A stretch of 64,000 bases of DNA, from the NCBI RefSeq assembly GCF_048128805.1, contig NC_136015.1, forward strand, positions 26,441,531 through 26,505,530, read 5' to 3'. How positions within the stretch are numbered: the stretch's first letter is position 1; every line of letters starts with the position of its first letter. Position numbers and translations under genes: made by a program. Under the pieces are notes generated by a model, which did no database searches, was not told the origin of the DNA, and saw nothing but the letters and a program-made list of their open reading frames with translations. Below are positions 11,646 through 23,447 of this stretch, one piece after another. This DNA comes from Centroberyx gerrardi (Eukaryota > Chordata > Actinopteri > Beryciformes > Berycidae).

Positions 11646-12090
11646 TTTATTAGGTACACCTGCTGCTTAACACAAATAGGCTGCTCCTCCAAACAGCGAA
11701 TCATATGGCTGCAACTCAATATATCGTTTTTTGTTCGACCAATGGGCGAGATGCGTGATCCAAGCAACTTTGTGGTCTGACTGTTGGTTCAGCAGCTCAG
11801 AGACAGCTGCCCTCCTGGGATTTTCACACTACAGTCTCTGGAGTTTACAGAGAACGGTGCGACAAACAGAAAACATCCAGTGGGTGAAAACAGCTTGTTA
11901 ATGAGAGAGGTCAGAGGTCAGAGGAGAACGGGCAGACTGGGTCAAGCTAACAGAAAGGACACAGATGCTCCAATAACAGTCTGTACAGTCTGTGGAGTGC
12001 AGAAGGGCATCTGAACAAGTTGTTTCCCTTATGATAAATGGGCTACAGCATCAGATGACCAGCCACTACTAGATTGGTGTACCTAATAAA
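11646..12090 (+). mobile_element. Internally deleted Tc1-like element
   Basis: Perfect 15-bp inverted ends (TTTATTAGGTACACC and GGTGTACCTAATAAA). The interior keeps a scrambled part of the transposase N-terminal half: CTGGGATTTTCACAC, GTTTACAGAGAACGG, and a readable stretch at about 11910-12012 beginning RGQRRTGRL. Frames are broken by indels and the catalytic region is absent. Confidence 0.8.
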
Positions 12091-12214
12091 GTGGACCATA
12101 CTGTTCTCAACTCCTATATGATTTTCACATTGATTTTCCATGCTGTTAGTGAGTATTTAGTCATGCCTTACTTGTGACCCAAGGGGAAAATTTGTGTTTT
12201 CTCTGACACCCCCT

Positions 12215-12355
12215 TCACAGGGAGGTCAGAGGTCAGGATCAGCTATAGACCAGCACCCTGCAGCTGGTAGGGATTCAGTAGACACTTCAGCAGGGTGTTG
12301 GGAGATCGAACCTGAGACCTTCTGGTTTCAGAACGGTCTCACTGCACACAAAGTG
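12215..12355 (+). repeat. Dispersed repeat family R1, copy 3
   Basis: CACAGGGAGGTCAGAGGTCAG leads into GGATTCAGTAGACACTTCAG and GAACCTGAGACCTTCTGG. It carries two AGGTCA half-sites rather than four. Confidence 0.7.
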
Positions 12356-12498
12356 TGGTTTTTCCAACATTTTCAAAGTTGCAGTTCATATTCTGCATAC
12401 AGTTATGTGCTGAGTAGTTTGCGTTAAGTCATGTCATCATAGCTTTAAGCCAGACAGGCAGACATGACCAAGAAGCTCTCCTGAGGTGACACATCATT

Positions 12499-12500
<2 letters not shown>

Positions 12501-12558
<58 letters not shown>

Positions 12559-12560
12559 AG
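12501..12560 (+). repeat. (GA)n microsatellite
   Basis: Almost pure GA repeat. Confidence 0.95.
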
Positions 12561-12616
12561 AGAGTTGGTAAGGAGATGACACTTCTATTTCCAGGACCTG
12601 CCAGATTCCCCTGGGC

Positions 12617-13080
12617 TGCTAGAATTAAAATGCTGCTGTTCTAGAATTAGAATGCCAGGGTTCTACAATTAGAATGCTGCTATTCTATAATTACAATACC
12701 GGGGCTCTAGAATTGCAGTTAAATTCTGAATTACAGCGATTTTAGAATCGAATTACTGGTGTCCTACAATTAGAATACCGGTATTCTAGATCCATAATTG
12801 GAATGCTGCTTTTCTACAATTAGAATACTGCTGGGATTGAATTCGAATTGGAATTCCCGGGTTCTAGAATTAGAAAGCTGTGATTCTACAATTCTGGAAA
12901 GTTGGGAGTCAAGAATGTGAACGTTGGGGTTCTAGAATCAGGATGCTGTGATTATAGAATCAGAATACTGGTGTTCTATAATCACAATGCTAGTGTTCTA
13001 GAATCAGAATGCTATAGTGTTCTAGAATTACAGTGTTGGGATTCTAGGATTAGAATACTGGGGTTCAACAATTAGAATTC
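12617..13080 (+). repeat. Degenerate minisatellite, unit about 22 bp
   Basis: About twenty head-to-tail copies of a unit close to TTCTAGAATTAGAATGCTGG, varying at several positions (CTACAATTAG, CTAGAATCAG, ATACCGGTAT and similar). Some units contain the palindromes TCTAGA or GAATTC. No open frame spans it. Confidence 0.88.
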
Positions 13081-13808
13081 ACTACTTCTGCAGTCCTGCA
13101 GCTCCAGCCATGACAGAGACAACCAGAGACAGAGAGTTAATGTATTTAACATAATCTCATTTGATATCATATGCTGTTCTGCCAACATCGGTTTCCTTCT
13201 TGTCATACCAATGAAGAATATTTGAGTTTGAATTCAAAGACAGAGAAAAAAAGAGTCAGAGAGAAAGAGAGAAAAGAGAGAAGGGCAGAGAAAGGGAGGC
13301 AGGAAGGCTGCGAGAGGAAGATAGCTGGAGAGAGACAGTGATGACAGCAACATTTTTCCAAACTTATAATGAACTTCAACCAACCTCACACTCGTACGGG
13401 TGTGAGACAAAGCAGCAGAGAGTTGTGCTTAAATGTGCAAGAGGGAGAGTGGAGTTTGAGTGTGAGAGAAGGAGAGACAGAGTTGAGTTAGAGTGTGAGA
13501 GAGGAAGCGATCCAATCCACTGATTTCCCCAGGGAGTCCACCAAAATAAAATATAGTGTAGCCTTAATTATTCATAGAAGTTAACTCATTGGCCTGGCTG
13601 GGATCCTACCACTAGCTGAAGTGTGTGTGTGTGTGTGTGCGTGTGTGTGTGTGTGTATGTCTGAAACACACACTCACTGCTCTGCATTAGGAGTGCTGAC
13701 TCACAAGTGTGTATTCATGAGATGCAAATCACAGAAAACTTAAGAGTTGAACAGAGAGAGAACGAGATGGAGAGTCAGTCAGGAAGAGAGTGACACAGAG
13801 ATTAAAGA

Positions 13809-13852
<44 letters not shown>

Positions 13853-14039
13853 AGACTTAGAGAGTGAGAGTGATAATAAGAGATGTCAACTACATCAAAT
13901 TAGCCCGTCTCTGACCTCACGCATTGTGCATTTCACATCCATCCATCACTGTGATGTTCTGCTGGCCCCAAACGCAGCAGCAAACGTTCAGCTTCAGGAA
14001 TTTGATGTTTGTCGGCCTTTAAAAAAAAAAAAAAGCAGT
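13081..14039. other. Non-coding, purine-rich stretch with GT and GA tracts
   Basis: Holds an imperfect (GT)n at about 13619-13655 and a (GA)n at about 13815-13850. The GAGAGA-rich frame at 13338-13523 shows no coding character. Confidence 0.7.
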
Positions 14040-15955
14040 GTGGACAGATGAGAACGCTGTAATGAGCTGCCAGCAACCCCCCGACCACTGAGTCTGATGT
14101 TAACTTTCATAAAATATCAGACAAAATATCTCGTTCGCTGCTGAAATACTAATGTCGGAATTATATTAGCAGTGGTTGGCAGTGGAAAATGAGGATTTGT
14201 TCAATTACAAACTGCACTAGGCAAAGATTTCTTCAAAAGCCAGGAATCATGCAACGTGACAGACTTCTTCTTCTCAGTGTCTGGTGGAGGAGGTGAAGAG
14301 GTCCATCTTTCTCTGGACGAGCGCTCGCCCACAGATGTTTAGGAGACTCTTTTGTATATTGCTCTTAAGTATCAATCTGTCACTTTCTGTGCGCAGAGAA
14401 GATTTCCCGCCAGCGTCCCTATACTGACACCAGAATGTCATTTGGGCAGGTAGAGTGAATCTACGGTTTCTCGATTAGGGGGCCCGGGACGCTGTTCTCT
14501 GTCGCCGCCCCGCTTTGTGATTGAGGCTGATAAGATGTGTGTATTTTTCGATAAAAAAAAATCTTGCCTAGTGCAGCTTTAACTGTTATTTCTTTCACTA
14601 GAAGTCAGCCCAGTGACAGAATATATAAGAATAACTCTTCTGATCAGAGCTTTCACACTCTCCACCTCCAGTATAGACAGACAATAAAAACACTGTCAGG
14701 CTGGGGGTCTAAAGTCTAAAATACATCTGCCTGCAGGCTTCTTGACATGAAAAAGTTTGGGAAAGTTTTATGTCACAAATAGTAATGTCAGGTGCCATGT
14801 AATATTACAGGTGGTGTGACATGATCTGTAATTGAAGCAGATCTCCTGATACAGGTGGGATGTCATCGTTTCAAAGCATCATAGTGAAGTCTCAGATACA
14901 ACGTCATAAAGGATTATTAAATCTAAAATATGCAACTTTTCATCTTGAAGCAGCAAAGTGTATTGCCTTTGATTGTCTGATGAACTCTGTGGGAAAAGCT
15001 TGTAGCTTGTTGTTAGCTTTTCTGCCACACATTTAGCTTCTCTGTTCTTTCTTTTCTTCCTGCTTTCCTCCATTGTTGTTGTTGCTGTGACTTCCTGCTC
15101 TGTGGCCGCCAGCCTTTTCTTCTTCTTCTTCTTCTTCTTCTTCTTCTTCTACTTCTAGGGATTTCGGCAGCTTAGATGCTTCAAACCGCTAGCCTCACCT
15201 TGATAGCCACAACCAGCTCACCACTCACCCATAAGACACGCCCACAGGGAATGGGATACACCCCAAAACATCATTAAAAAATCAATTTCAGGCTTTTTTA
15301 ATGTGAAAAAAAAATGCATATTGCAGCTTCAAATCCCTTTCCTATGGCTGTAGGATACTAGTGTATAAGGTTTCTTAAAGAAATACAGTGATATTGGGCT
15401 GAAGACTTACCATCATCTAGCGAAAATACTGGTGGCATTTTCACCTCAAGCAAACAATGCTAATACTCTAATACTCCAGTGTACAGCGTATGATCACTGG
15501 ACGGTCAAAGCTAGCTTAGCATCATGTTAAAAGCACTAAATACTGACACATCACACAAATGTTAAACTGCTACCAGTCTTTTCTTTCATCAAAGAGATTA
15601 TCTGCCACTTAGATGTCAAGTTCTCATTATGAAACATGGAAGCTGCCAGTTAAATACTCTGGTGTTTTTTGCTGCTTCACATTTATATACACAGTATAAA
15701 AAGAGAAAGTTCATAAGTGAAAGAAACAGTTTTAAACAGATGAGACAGCTGTACTGAGATGCCAGCAACCCCCAACCTCATTCTCTGATGTTACGCTTTA
15801 TAAGACATCAAAGACACCTGGTTCACTGGCTGAAATACTAATGTCAGAATGGTATTAGCAGGTGGAATATGACACCGTGTAATATTACAGGTCTGCTGAC
15901 ATGATCTGTAATGGAAGCAGATCTCCTGATACAGGTGGGAGTGTGATGACTCCAA
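14040..15955 (+). repeat. Duplicated non-coding segment, two copies
   Basis: Segment 14045-14175 (CTGCCAGCAACCCCC, CTGATGTTA, GCTGAAATACTAATGTC) returns diverged at 15735-15862. Segment 14795-14870 (GTAATATTACAGGT, GACATGATCTGTAAT, GCAGATCTCCTGATACAGG) returns at 15877-15950, and a third diverged copy lies at about 17643-17706. The first copy is interrupted by the MITE listed next. A (TTC)n tract lies at 15116-15150. Confidence 0.75.
14205..14582. mobile_element. MITE with CTGCACTAGGCAA termini
   Basis: The left end (ACTGCACTAGGCAAAGATTT) and right end (AAATCTTGCCTAGTGCAG) are inverted copies. The right end abuts TTAA and the left abuts TTAC, suggesting a TTAA-type target. The second copy of the surrounding repeat lacks this insert, which supports insertion. 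Confidence 0.75.
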
Positions 15956-16019
15956 GACAGCTGGGTGGAGAATAATTAAAATCTCTTTTTTTCTGCTGTA
16001 AATCAATGTTTAGCTTATA

Positions 16020-16118
16020 CAGTGTATGATTAACAATTTCTCTAAAAGGAGCGTATGATTGGTTAACGATGTCTCTAAAAAGAGTGTATGATTGGTTAAC
16101 AATTTCTCTAAAAGGAGT
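16020..16118 (+). repeat. Three-copy tandem repeat, period about 33 bp
   Basis: Three adjacent copies built on GTGTATGATTGGTTAAC followed by ATTTCTCTAAAAGGA. Confidence 0.85.
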
Positions 16119-17044
16119 GTGCAGTGTTAATGATTTCTTAACGGTTTACATGAGAGGTGTGAACAGTGTGTAAAGTTCCTCAGCTGTTTCTAAGCTGTTT
16201 TTAGAGTGTGGAAGTTTTCTCATGTTTCTAATAGAGATGTGCGCACTATACGTTTTCTCAGCTGTTACTCAGATTCACAGTTTGCACAGGGAAGAGCGCC
16301 AGCTTCATCTCCAACATGACCGAACCAGAATGTCATGCTATTCACTGTGTGCAATGAGTGAAAGCTGCCTAATAGCACTGGTCAGAAAATAAAGCCTCTT
16401 TTTGTGCCTGTCATGGTCTTGAATACGTAATTTTCTATGTAAATCGCATATAATATAGTGCATATACAGTAAGATGCATTGAAAGGTGGCGGCCATACAG
16501 AACGGCTGCTGTCATTACTGCAAGACCATTACTGCAGGATCTTTGCCAGCAAGTCAGGCAAGCAACAGGAGGGAAAAAAGCAAAACAGATGCCAGAAGGT
16601 ACGTAACTAAATGCCACAAATAAACATTATAAAATGGATTACATAAAGACTTTTATATCATTTGCATATTTCTACAGTTTTCACAGCTTGCCTTTAACTT
16701 GACATTTGGATTAGTTTTGTGTACTGTTTGCATTTGTTGACAAAGAAGATGGAGGACAGTCTCAGGATGCCTATTACAGAAGGACCAATTTATATTAATG
16801 TGGAGGGCGCTCCAATTACAGACAGTAGGGTGCAGCGGTGCCAGCCGTAGTGGATTAGTCTTAAAGCTGAAGCACACAATACGCTCTTGCATTTGGTGAT
16901 GAAGGGGCTGTTTGTTTGCACAGTGCCCTCTCGGAGGGTTTGTTCGCACCACAACTTGATTTGCGTAAATTTGTTAGTAAATAAGATATAACCTTTAGCT
17001 CAAGCAACTGAGGCACAGCAAATGCACAAATTGCCCTTGTAACA
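16119..17044. other. Non-coding stretch
   Basis: No gene, element end or tandem structure is recognised. Confidence 0.4.
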
Positions 17045-17506
17045 TTTTCACTTCATTATGTAATAACACCCGCATTTTGTAATAATCTGCCGCATTTTGT
17101 AATACACAGCCTGAACGCAATATGTAATAAATTTGCCCGCATTTTGTAATAAATTATTACATATTGCGGTGGTTATTACAAAATACGGGAGTTGCACTTT
17201 TTTTTTGATGAAAATGTAATAATATGGTGCATTATGTAATAACCAACCAAAATGGATGTCTTCATTATAACAACAATGTTTATTTTATGCATACTAGCAT
17301 GAATCATACTGACTCAATTGGATTTCTGATATACAAACAGTTCAGTTTTAACTTGCAAAAACTACTTTTCCCCTCCAACATGTCCTTCACTTAAAACAGG
17401 CCATAGCTTACATGTTAGACACACATATAGCGTAGCAATAGCTGTATATTACAAAATGCGGCAGATTATTACAAAATGCGGGTGTTATTACATAATGAAG
17501 TGAAAA
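17045..17506. mobile_element. Inverted-repeat element with 66-bp arms built from ATTTTGTAATAA motifs
   Basis: Arms 17045-17110 and 17441-17506 match as reverse complements at 65 of 66 bases. Each is itself a short array of GCATTTTGTAATAA / CATTATGTAATAA motifs. More copies lie inside (17122-17240) and just outside the right arm (17510-17560). It has no coding capacity, and the true outer ends may lie further out. Confidence 0.82.
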
Positions 17507-17919
17507 ATTATTACATTTTGTCGAGTTATTACATAATACAGTGTCATTACATAATGCGTTGTTATAGCCCTCGCTACACAATCTTAGTGAATCTGGACCT
17601 CAGTGTGTTTCTTAACTGTTTCTAAGAGGGGTTTGCGTATGACACCATGTGATATTACAGGTGTAGTAGCATGATCTGAAAAATATGTCTTAACACAGGT
17701 GAGATACCTTGCTTTCCATTTGGTAGACTCACCATTGCAGTGAGGTCAGTGTAGAAGTCTCAAAGACAAAGAGATTTCTTTGCACTTTCTTTCATAGCGT
17801 CGGTAAAGCGTCGGTCCCACAATTTGACAAGTCAAAATGGGGTTTTCCCTCCCTGTGTATGATGTTTGGTAACTGCTTCTTCTTTTCTGTGGTGGGCAAT
17901 GTGGTAGCTGAAAGGTTAA

Positions 17920-18157
17920 AGAGGAACTAAACCCCATACCCAAATTTGTGGTGAAGCCTGGCATCTAATGGTGAACTGAACTGGCCATCTGCTATTGGCT
18001 GGTCTTTGATGCAGGATGACACCTTTTGTAGTCTATAGAAGATGATACCACCTGGCACCAAAGACCAGCCAATAGCAGATGGCCAGTGCAGTACCCTACT
18101 TTTCACCATTAGATGTCAGGCTTCATCACAGATTTGGGTTTGGGGTTTAGTTCCTAT
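17920..18157. mobile_element. Fold-back MITE flanked by TTAA
   Basis: About 100-bp inverted arms starting AGGAACTAAACCCC on the left and ending GGGGTTTAGTTCCT on the right; inner arm landmarks are GGCCATCTGCTATTGGCTGG and its complement. TTAA lies at 17916-17919 and 18158-18161, as in piggyBac- or Kolobok-type insertions. The open frame across it is due to symmetry. Confidence 0.82.
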
Positions 18158-18301
18158 TTAAAGAAGCTGTCTGGATGATTTGAATCCCCAGACTGGTTGG
18201 GAAAATCTTGGAGGGGGAACTGAGTGAGTATGGTCAACAGTGGCAGATTGGTTGTACTGCTCAGCTCCCAGGTGTAAATGTGTGTAACTGTAGAAAATGT
18301 A

Positions 18302-19566
18302 TTTTTTTTGCGTGACATGCACTAACGTTGCTAACAAATGCTAACATATTCTACCTCAAATCTATCAAAAAAAGACTCAGGTAAGGTCTTTTGGGTGAAA
18401 ATGACTCATATGTTCAGACAGAAACCTGAGCTGTCCCATTGCCTGTTCCTATATGACAGCTGTTTGGAGGGCAGGATGCATCTTCCATCAGCACAGAGCA
18501 GAGAGGTGTGGGAAGAGAAATGGCTGCAGCTGTACCTGACCAACATATCAAGGCTCCTCTGAGAGAAAACTTCAGCCAAATTACCTCTGTGTGTGTTTTC
18601 CTCATTTACATTCACTGAGCTCCATCACCTCCCCTCTGGCTGCGTCGGTAAGACCCGGCGTTGATAGGCAGAAATGATTCATTATGAGGAGGAGTGGGAG
18701 AAAAGGTTCATCTCCAAGATCTGCCACATGTCAGAGGAATCAGCGGGAAGCAACTTTTGGAGTGTGTGAGTGTGTGAGTGTGTGTGTGTTGTTGTTGCAG
18801 ACGAGCCTGTCCACCTCCCTGCTGCTGCCTTTCTTGCAGTTTCACTAGTTTGACATTCTCCTATTAAAGAATGGAATAACAATGGGAAGAACAGTGAGGT
18901 AAGCTACACAGAAATGGAAAGGGTGTGTAACGTCAGGCTTTGACGCCCCCGCTGGACTGTGTGTGATGCGTTGATTACTAGAGGAGAACGGGATGTGATG
19001 TGGGAGGAGAATGCAGGTTTTGGGACGACAAAGGTAAGTAAATTGAGATGGAGAGGTGAGGAGTTGGTGAAAACCCAAACGGGGAGTGTGATACTTTGGA
19101 TGACTGGAGTGTGTATAAAAGCATGAGAGGTAAGTTCATTTAAGATATGCTCAGTGAGTGGACTCTACTTCCTGGGTATGTAAAGTGGTTAAAAAAAAAA
19201 AAAAAAAGTCTGGAAAGGTAACTTTATGGTTAAGAAGGTACCGCATGTGATTTTACAGAAAAGGTTTTTTTTTGCGTGACATGCACTAACGTTGCTAACA
19301 AATGCTAACATATTCTACCTCAAATCTATCAAAAAAGACTCAGGTAAGGTCTTTTGGGTGAAAATGACTCATATGTTGATTACTAGAGGAGAACGGGATG
19401 TGATGTGGGAGGAGAATGCAGGTTTTGGGACGACAAAGGTGAGTAAATTGAGATGGAGAGGTGGGGAGTTGGTGAAAAACCCAAACGGGGAGTGTGATAC
19501 TTTGGATGACTGGAGTGTGTATAAAAGCATGAGAGGTAAGTTCATTTAAGATATGCTCAGCGAGTG
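18302..19566 (+). repeat. Local segmental duplication, rearranged
   Basis: Block A (18302-18413, with GCGTGACATGCACTAACG) returns at 19266-19377. Block B (18972-19158, with GGAGAACGGGATGTGATG) returns at 19377-19566. In the first copy A and B are 557 bp apart; in the second they are fused at a shared GTT. Sequences resembling splice donors (CAGGTAAGG, AAAGGTAAGT, GAGGTAAGTT) occur in both, but no convincing exon is seen. Confidence 0.85.
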
Positions 19567-21300
19567 CATTTAATAAACTAAAAAACTGATCATAGTCCCA
19601 CTAAGGCAATTCCCTGATTATTCCAGTGTTCATGTAAACAGCAGAGTGCGATTTCCTTAAACGGATAATGGCCGTTATCACATTATGAGAAACCCGGTTA
19701 ACACAGCAGGTTTCTGCCCGATACATCTGTACATGAGCGTGAACGTAACCGGATAGACACTGTAAAAAAACTACAGGAATTTTATAGTGTTAACAGGAGA
19801 TAAAAATACCATAAAGTCACAACTCAACATTAAGTACCACAGTACCACCAACTACAGTATAAGTCTCTATAGGAATATATTATAGTGTTACAACAGGAGA
19901 TAAAAAACACCAGTAACTACTATAAAGTCACTATAAACTCACTATAGCATAATACAGACACTGTAAGAACCTGCAGGAATATTATAGGAATATATCAGTG
20001 ATTTCATAGAGAGATACGATAGTTTGAGTTTTATGTCACTTCCCTAAGGATCCCTAAGAAATCCAACTGTGACTGAATCATGCGAACTGGGGTTTTCCTC
20101 GTTATCACATTACTAGACTGCATGTAAACGTGGCAGTCGAATTGTTGCCATAACCTGATTATTTCCAGTTATTAGTGAGCATGTAAACACGCTCCATGAT
20201 CACATATACAATTGTTATTTTCAACCCAGCAATCTGATCCGAAGGTCAAAGACACATTCCAGCTGTTCTGATCGTTCCTGTGAAGCAAAGCTAGCTGTGC
20301 TTTATTGATTACCAGGGAGTTAGTTATCAATCTTTCATTTTCTTCCATTTTTCTGTCTTATGAATGTATATTATTTAGAGGAAAATGTTTCAGTCGGTAC
20401 ACATGCATTTGTAACTGCTGTATAAAAGCCATAATACCTCACTCCTTAGTACATACGGGCTCCATAGCTGCTCTGTTTAGACGGCACAGAGCCCCAGACC
20501 CTGCATAAGGGAAATCCAGCGTGCGCTCGTACTCCAGGCAATACGGTAGAAGTTACACAAGCATCGACCTGCTGGAGGCTGCTGGCTGAACATCCACACA
20601 CCAGGAAGGAGCTGAGTGATGCCTTACTGAAGTCAAGGCATGAATTAAATATTTTCAGCGATTCTTTCAGTTCCAACAGCGCTGAGTTTTTAAAGTCAAC
20701 ACAGTTTCACTCCCTCCAATCATGCGAACCCTGAAGTGTATCGTACTTGTTTGCTTGTAATCATACAGTTTTTTAACAAGTTTCAAAAGCCCATGGGCCT
20801 GAAACACACTCAACAAGCTTTCAATTCAAAAGATGAACACAAACATACTAGTCAGTTAAAGCGTTGCAGGTTTCTCTGGGATCCAAAACTGGGTTAAAAA
20901 CAGGGTCAGGTTCGTTTCCAGCTAATCATTAAAAATACCCCAACTGCCCCAAAACGTACCCCTAACCCACCATTATAACCGCTACAAAAGACTGGAGGGA
21001 GAGACTCTACTGTTGCAAACTTGCCATGTTGTTCCCCAGTTCATTCAGAGCCCAGAATATAAACCAGTATACTGCCAGGCCTTCTGTGCACTGTCCCATT
21101 ATGAAAAACAGGTCAGAACCCACTTATCTCCAAAAACTTCAAGTTTTTGAGGAAAGAATTATTTATTTTCATTGACTCCCATTCATTTTTGACAAGGTTT
21201 ACAGGCTCTACGCTGATTAAACTCACTCCACACATAAACAGCCGTGTAATCTGATGATTCAAATTGGAAATTAGGGAAATACTAAAATACTGAACAGGTT
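19567..21300. other. Non-coding stretch with old repeat traces
   Basis: Several CATGTAAAC strings (about 19631, 20121 and 20180) and related blocks ATAGTGTTAACAGGAGATAAAAA and ATAGTGTTACAACAGGAGATA suggest degraded DNA elements. No gene is recognised. Confidence 0.5.
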
Positions 21301-21500
21301 NNNNNNNNNNNNNNNNNNNNNNNNNNNNNNNNNNNNNNNNNNNNNNNNNNNNNNNNNNNNNNNNNNNNNNNNNNNNNNNNNNNNNNNNNNNNNNNNNNNN
21401 NNNNNNNNNNNNNNNNNNNNNNNNNNNNNNNNNNNNNNNNNNNNNNNNNNNNNNNNNNNNNNNNNNNNNNNNNNNNNNNNNNNNNNNNNNNNNNNNNNNN
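21301..21500. other. Assembly gap
   Basis: 200 N. The round length suggests a placeholder of unknown true size. Confidence 0.99.
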
Positions 21501-22164
21501 AAAGCTTATCACGACACAAAATAAGACATGATAAAATAAGAAAAACAACCATTCATAGTCAATTAAACCTCTGAAATACAATTTGAAATGCAAATACATA
21601 CATGAAATACAATCAACAATTAAGTAGCAGCTCATTAAAATCTGAAGGGCGAGAGAGAGAGAGTTAAAGAGAAAGTGTGAAAGAGAGAGTTAAAGAGAAA
21701 GTGTGAAAGAGAGAGAGAGACATTTGCTGCTGTTCGGTTCAAATGTGAAGCATATTTTATGCAGATTTGAAACATAAAACAAAAGATTTAATGCAAACGT
21801 GCCGCGTTTCCATCAGCTGTGATGATGCAACAAATCAGCTTCCTGAACACCAGAAAAAACAAAACCAAATCTACCAGAAGAACTGAAGGAGTCTTTCAGG
21901 AACCGATGTGAAGCTTTGACAGGCCGTACTGTCTGCATCTGAACTCTGCTGTTCACGATCCGACCCGACCGCCCAGAACCAGATCCCTCCGCCAGGAACC
22001 GGCTTTCACCCCACAGCGCTCTGTGCTGCGGCGGAGAAAAATAGTTCTGTGATTTCCTGATTAGTTGAGTAACGGAGGAACTGAGTCTGTTTCCTCTCGA
22101 CTCTGTGGAGACACAAACTTTTTATTTTCTGGAGGTATTCTGACAAACAGTTTGGACTCGTATT
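21501..22164. other. Non-coding stretch
   Basis: GA-rich tracts at about 21650-21720; otherwise nothing recognised. Confidence 0.45.
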
Positions 22165-22864
22165 GACTGCGTTTACATGGACTTGAGTATCCCGGTTTGG
22201 ATCATATTCGGGATATGGCGTTTACATGGAACACAGAGAAATCTGGTTATTCATATCCCCGTATACATGATCAATACTAGTATCCCGGTTCCTGATTACT
22301 GCATGCTATGTGCGCAGGCGCCTGTGATGTTTACAACACAAACGTGCAATTTTGAAATCGTTAATCTGATATTCCTCTGTAACTGTTAACCTTAAATTAA
22401 TTTGACTGTTTTGTTTTGATGTTTGGCCACGTAGTAAATTAATGTTTCTTTAGTATTTTCCACCGTGAGCTGACTTGCTCCTGTACGTGTTGGGAAACCG
22501 GCGTCCTGTAGTCTGTACACTACAGACTTGAACAGGTCAGCATTTTGATGCTTTCTCCCGTCTAAACTGCCAAGTATATTTAATTCTTTCATCACCGAAA
22601 GACAAAACTCAGTTTCCTCATCGCTCCAGAAGTGAGACGCTCTCGTTGCCGCCAACAGAAACCAGGATTAGATGTTTACATGCAACAGTATCCCGGTTTC
22701 TTTCGGAGTACTCCAGCTAGCATAATCGGGTTTCTCAAAACCGGGATAAGGGCTTATCCGGGTTTCTGAAATCGGGATATGATGTTTACATGTGCGAACA
22801 CAAAAACGTGATACTTCAAAAACCCGATCATAACCTGGATACTCAAGTCCATGTGAACACAGTC
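22165..22864 (-). mobile_element. Harbinger-like non-autonomous DNA element
   Basis: Ends are inverted: GACTGCGTTTACATGGACTT on the left, and the right end reads GACTGTGTTCACATGGACTT when reversed, both continuing into GAGTATCC. Further inverted CCCGGTTT/AAACCGGG blocks lie inside. The centre carries a minus-strand frame resembling the Myb/SANT DNA-binding protein of PIF/Harbinger elements. No DDE transposase is present. The target duplication is not clear, so the superfamily rests on the protein fragment. Confidence 0.72.
22392..22655 (-). CDS. Myb/SANT-like DNA-binding fragment of a transposon
   Basis: An 87-residue frame, MAATRASHFWSDEETEF onward. The tryptophan near residue 10 followed by an acidic run, the internal 'QNADLFKSVVYRLQDAGF' helix and the spacing fit the first two helices of the Myb/SANT-like domain found in the second protein of PIF/Harbinger transposons, where it binds the element ends. 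The usual C-terminal half with the third tryptophan is not evident. It lies wholly inside the inverted-repeat element, so it is transposon-derived rather than a host gene. Whether it is expressed is unknown; a complete frame could persist by chance. Confidence 0.6.
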   Translation of the reverse strand: MAATRASHFWSDEETEFCLSVMKELNILGSLDGRKHQNADLFKSVVYRLQDAGFPTRTGASQLTVENTKETLIYYVAKHQNKTVKLI

Positions 22865-22912
22865 GCAGCAAGAGGCAGCGGAGCTTCAACTGACAGCTGA
22901 CTGGAGACAAGA

Positions 22913-22999
22913 CTGTCTGTGGGTCCAACAGCTACAGACAATACTGTCTGTGGGTCCAACAACTACAGACAATACTGTCTGTGGGTCCAACAGCTACAG
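22913..22999 (+). repeat. Minisatellite, three copies of 31 bp
   Basis: CTGTCTGTGGGTCCAACAGC followed by TACAGACAATA, repeated nearly three times with one substitution. Confidence 0.92.
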
Positions 23000-23159
23000 G
23001 AGGAAGAGAGGAGTTATATAGAGGAACTAAATCAACAAACTGATCCTGTAAAGATAAATGCAACAAACACAACTTGACAGCTGGAGGCCTAAATTCCAGA
23101 TGTGTCTTTACAAAACTTTTTTAACCCGAAACACAGAAATGTGACTGGAGTGGAGAGGA

Positions 23160-23253
23160 TCGGTGTGTTGGTTAAGTGCATGTTATTATTATTATTATTA
23201 TTATAATTTGTTGGTCTTTCCATTTCTCCTTTTTAAAGAGACAGAGAGAGAGA

Positions 23254-23291
<38 letters not shown>

Positions 23292-23390
23292 CTAACCCAT
23301 TGAGTGTTAAAGTGTTTAAAAGAGCGAGAGAGTTTAGAATAGTGTAAAAAAGTTATAAGAGAAAGAGAAGCAGATAAAATGGAGAGAAAT

Positions 23391-23447
<57 letters not shown>

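Noticed and set aside
19292-19549. An 85-codon frame over the fused A-B duplication, possible exon
   Set aside because: It crosses the duplication joint and contains splice-donor-like sites, but shows no recognisable protein feature; the other copy does not keep the frame.
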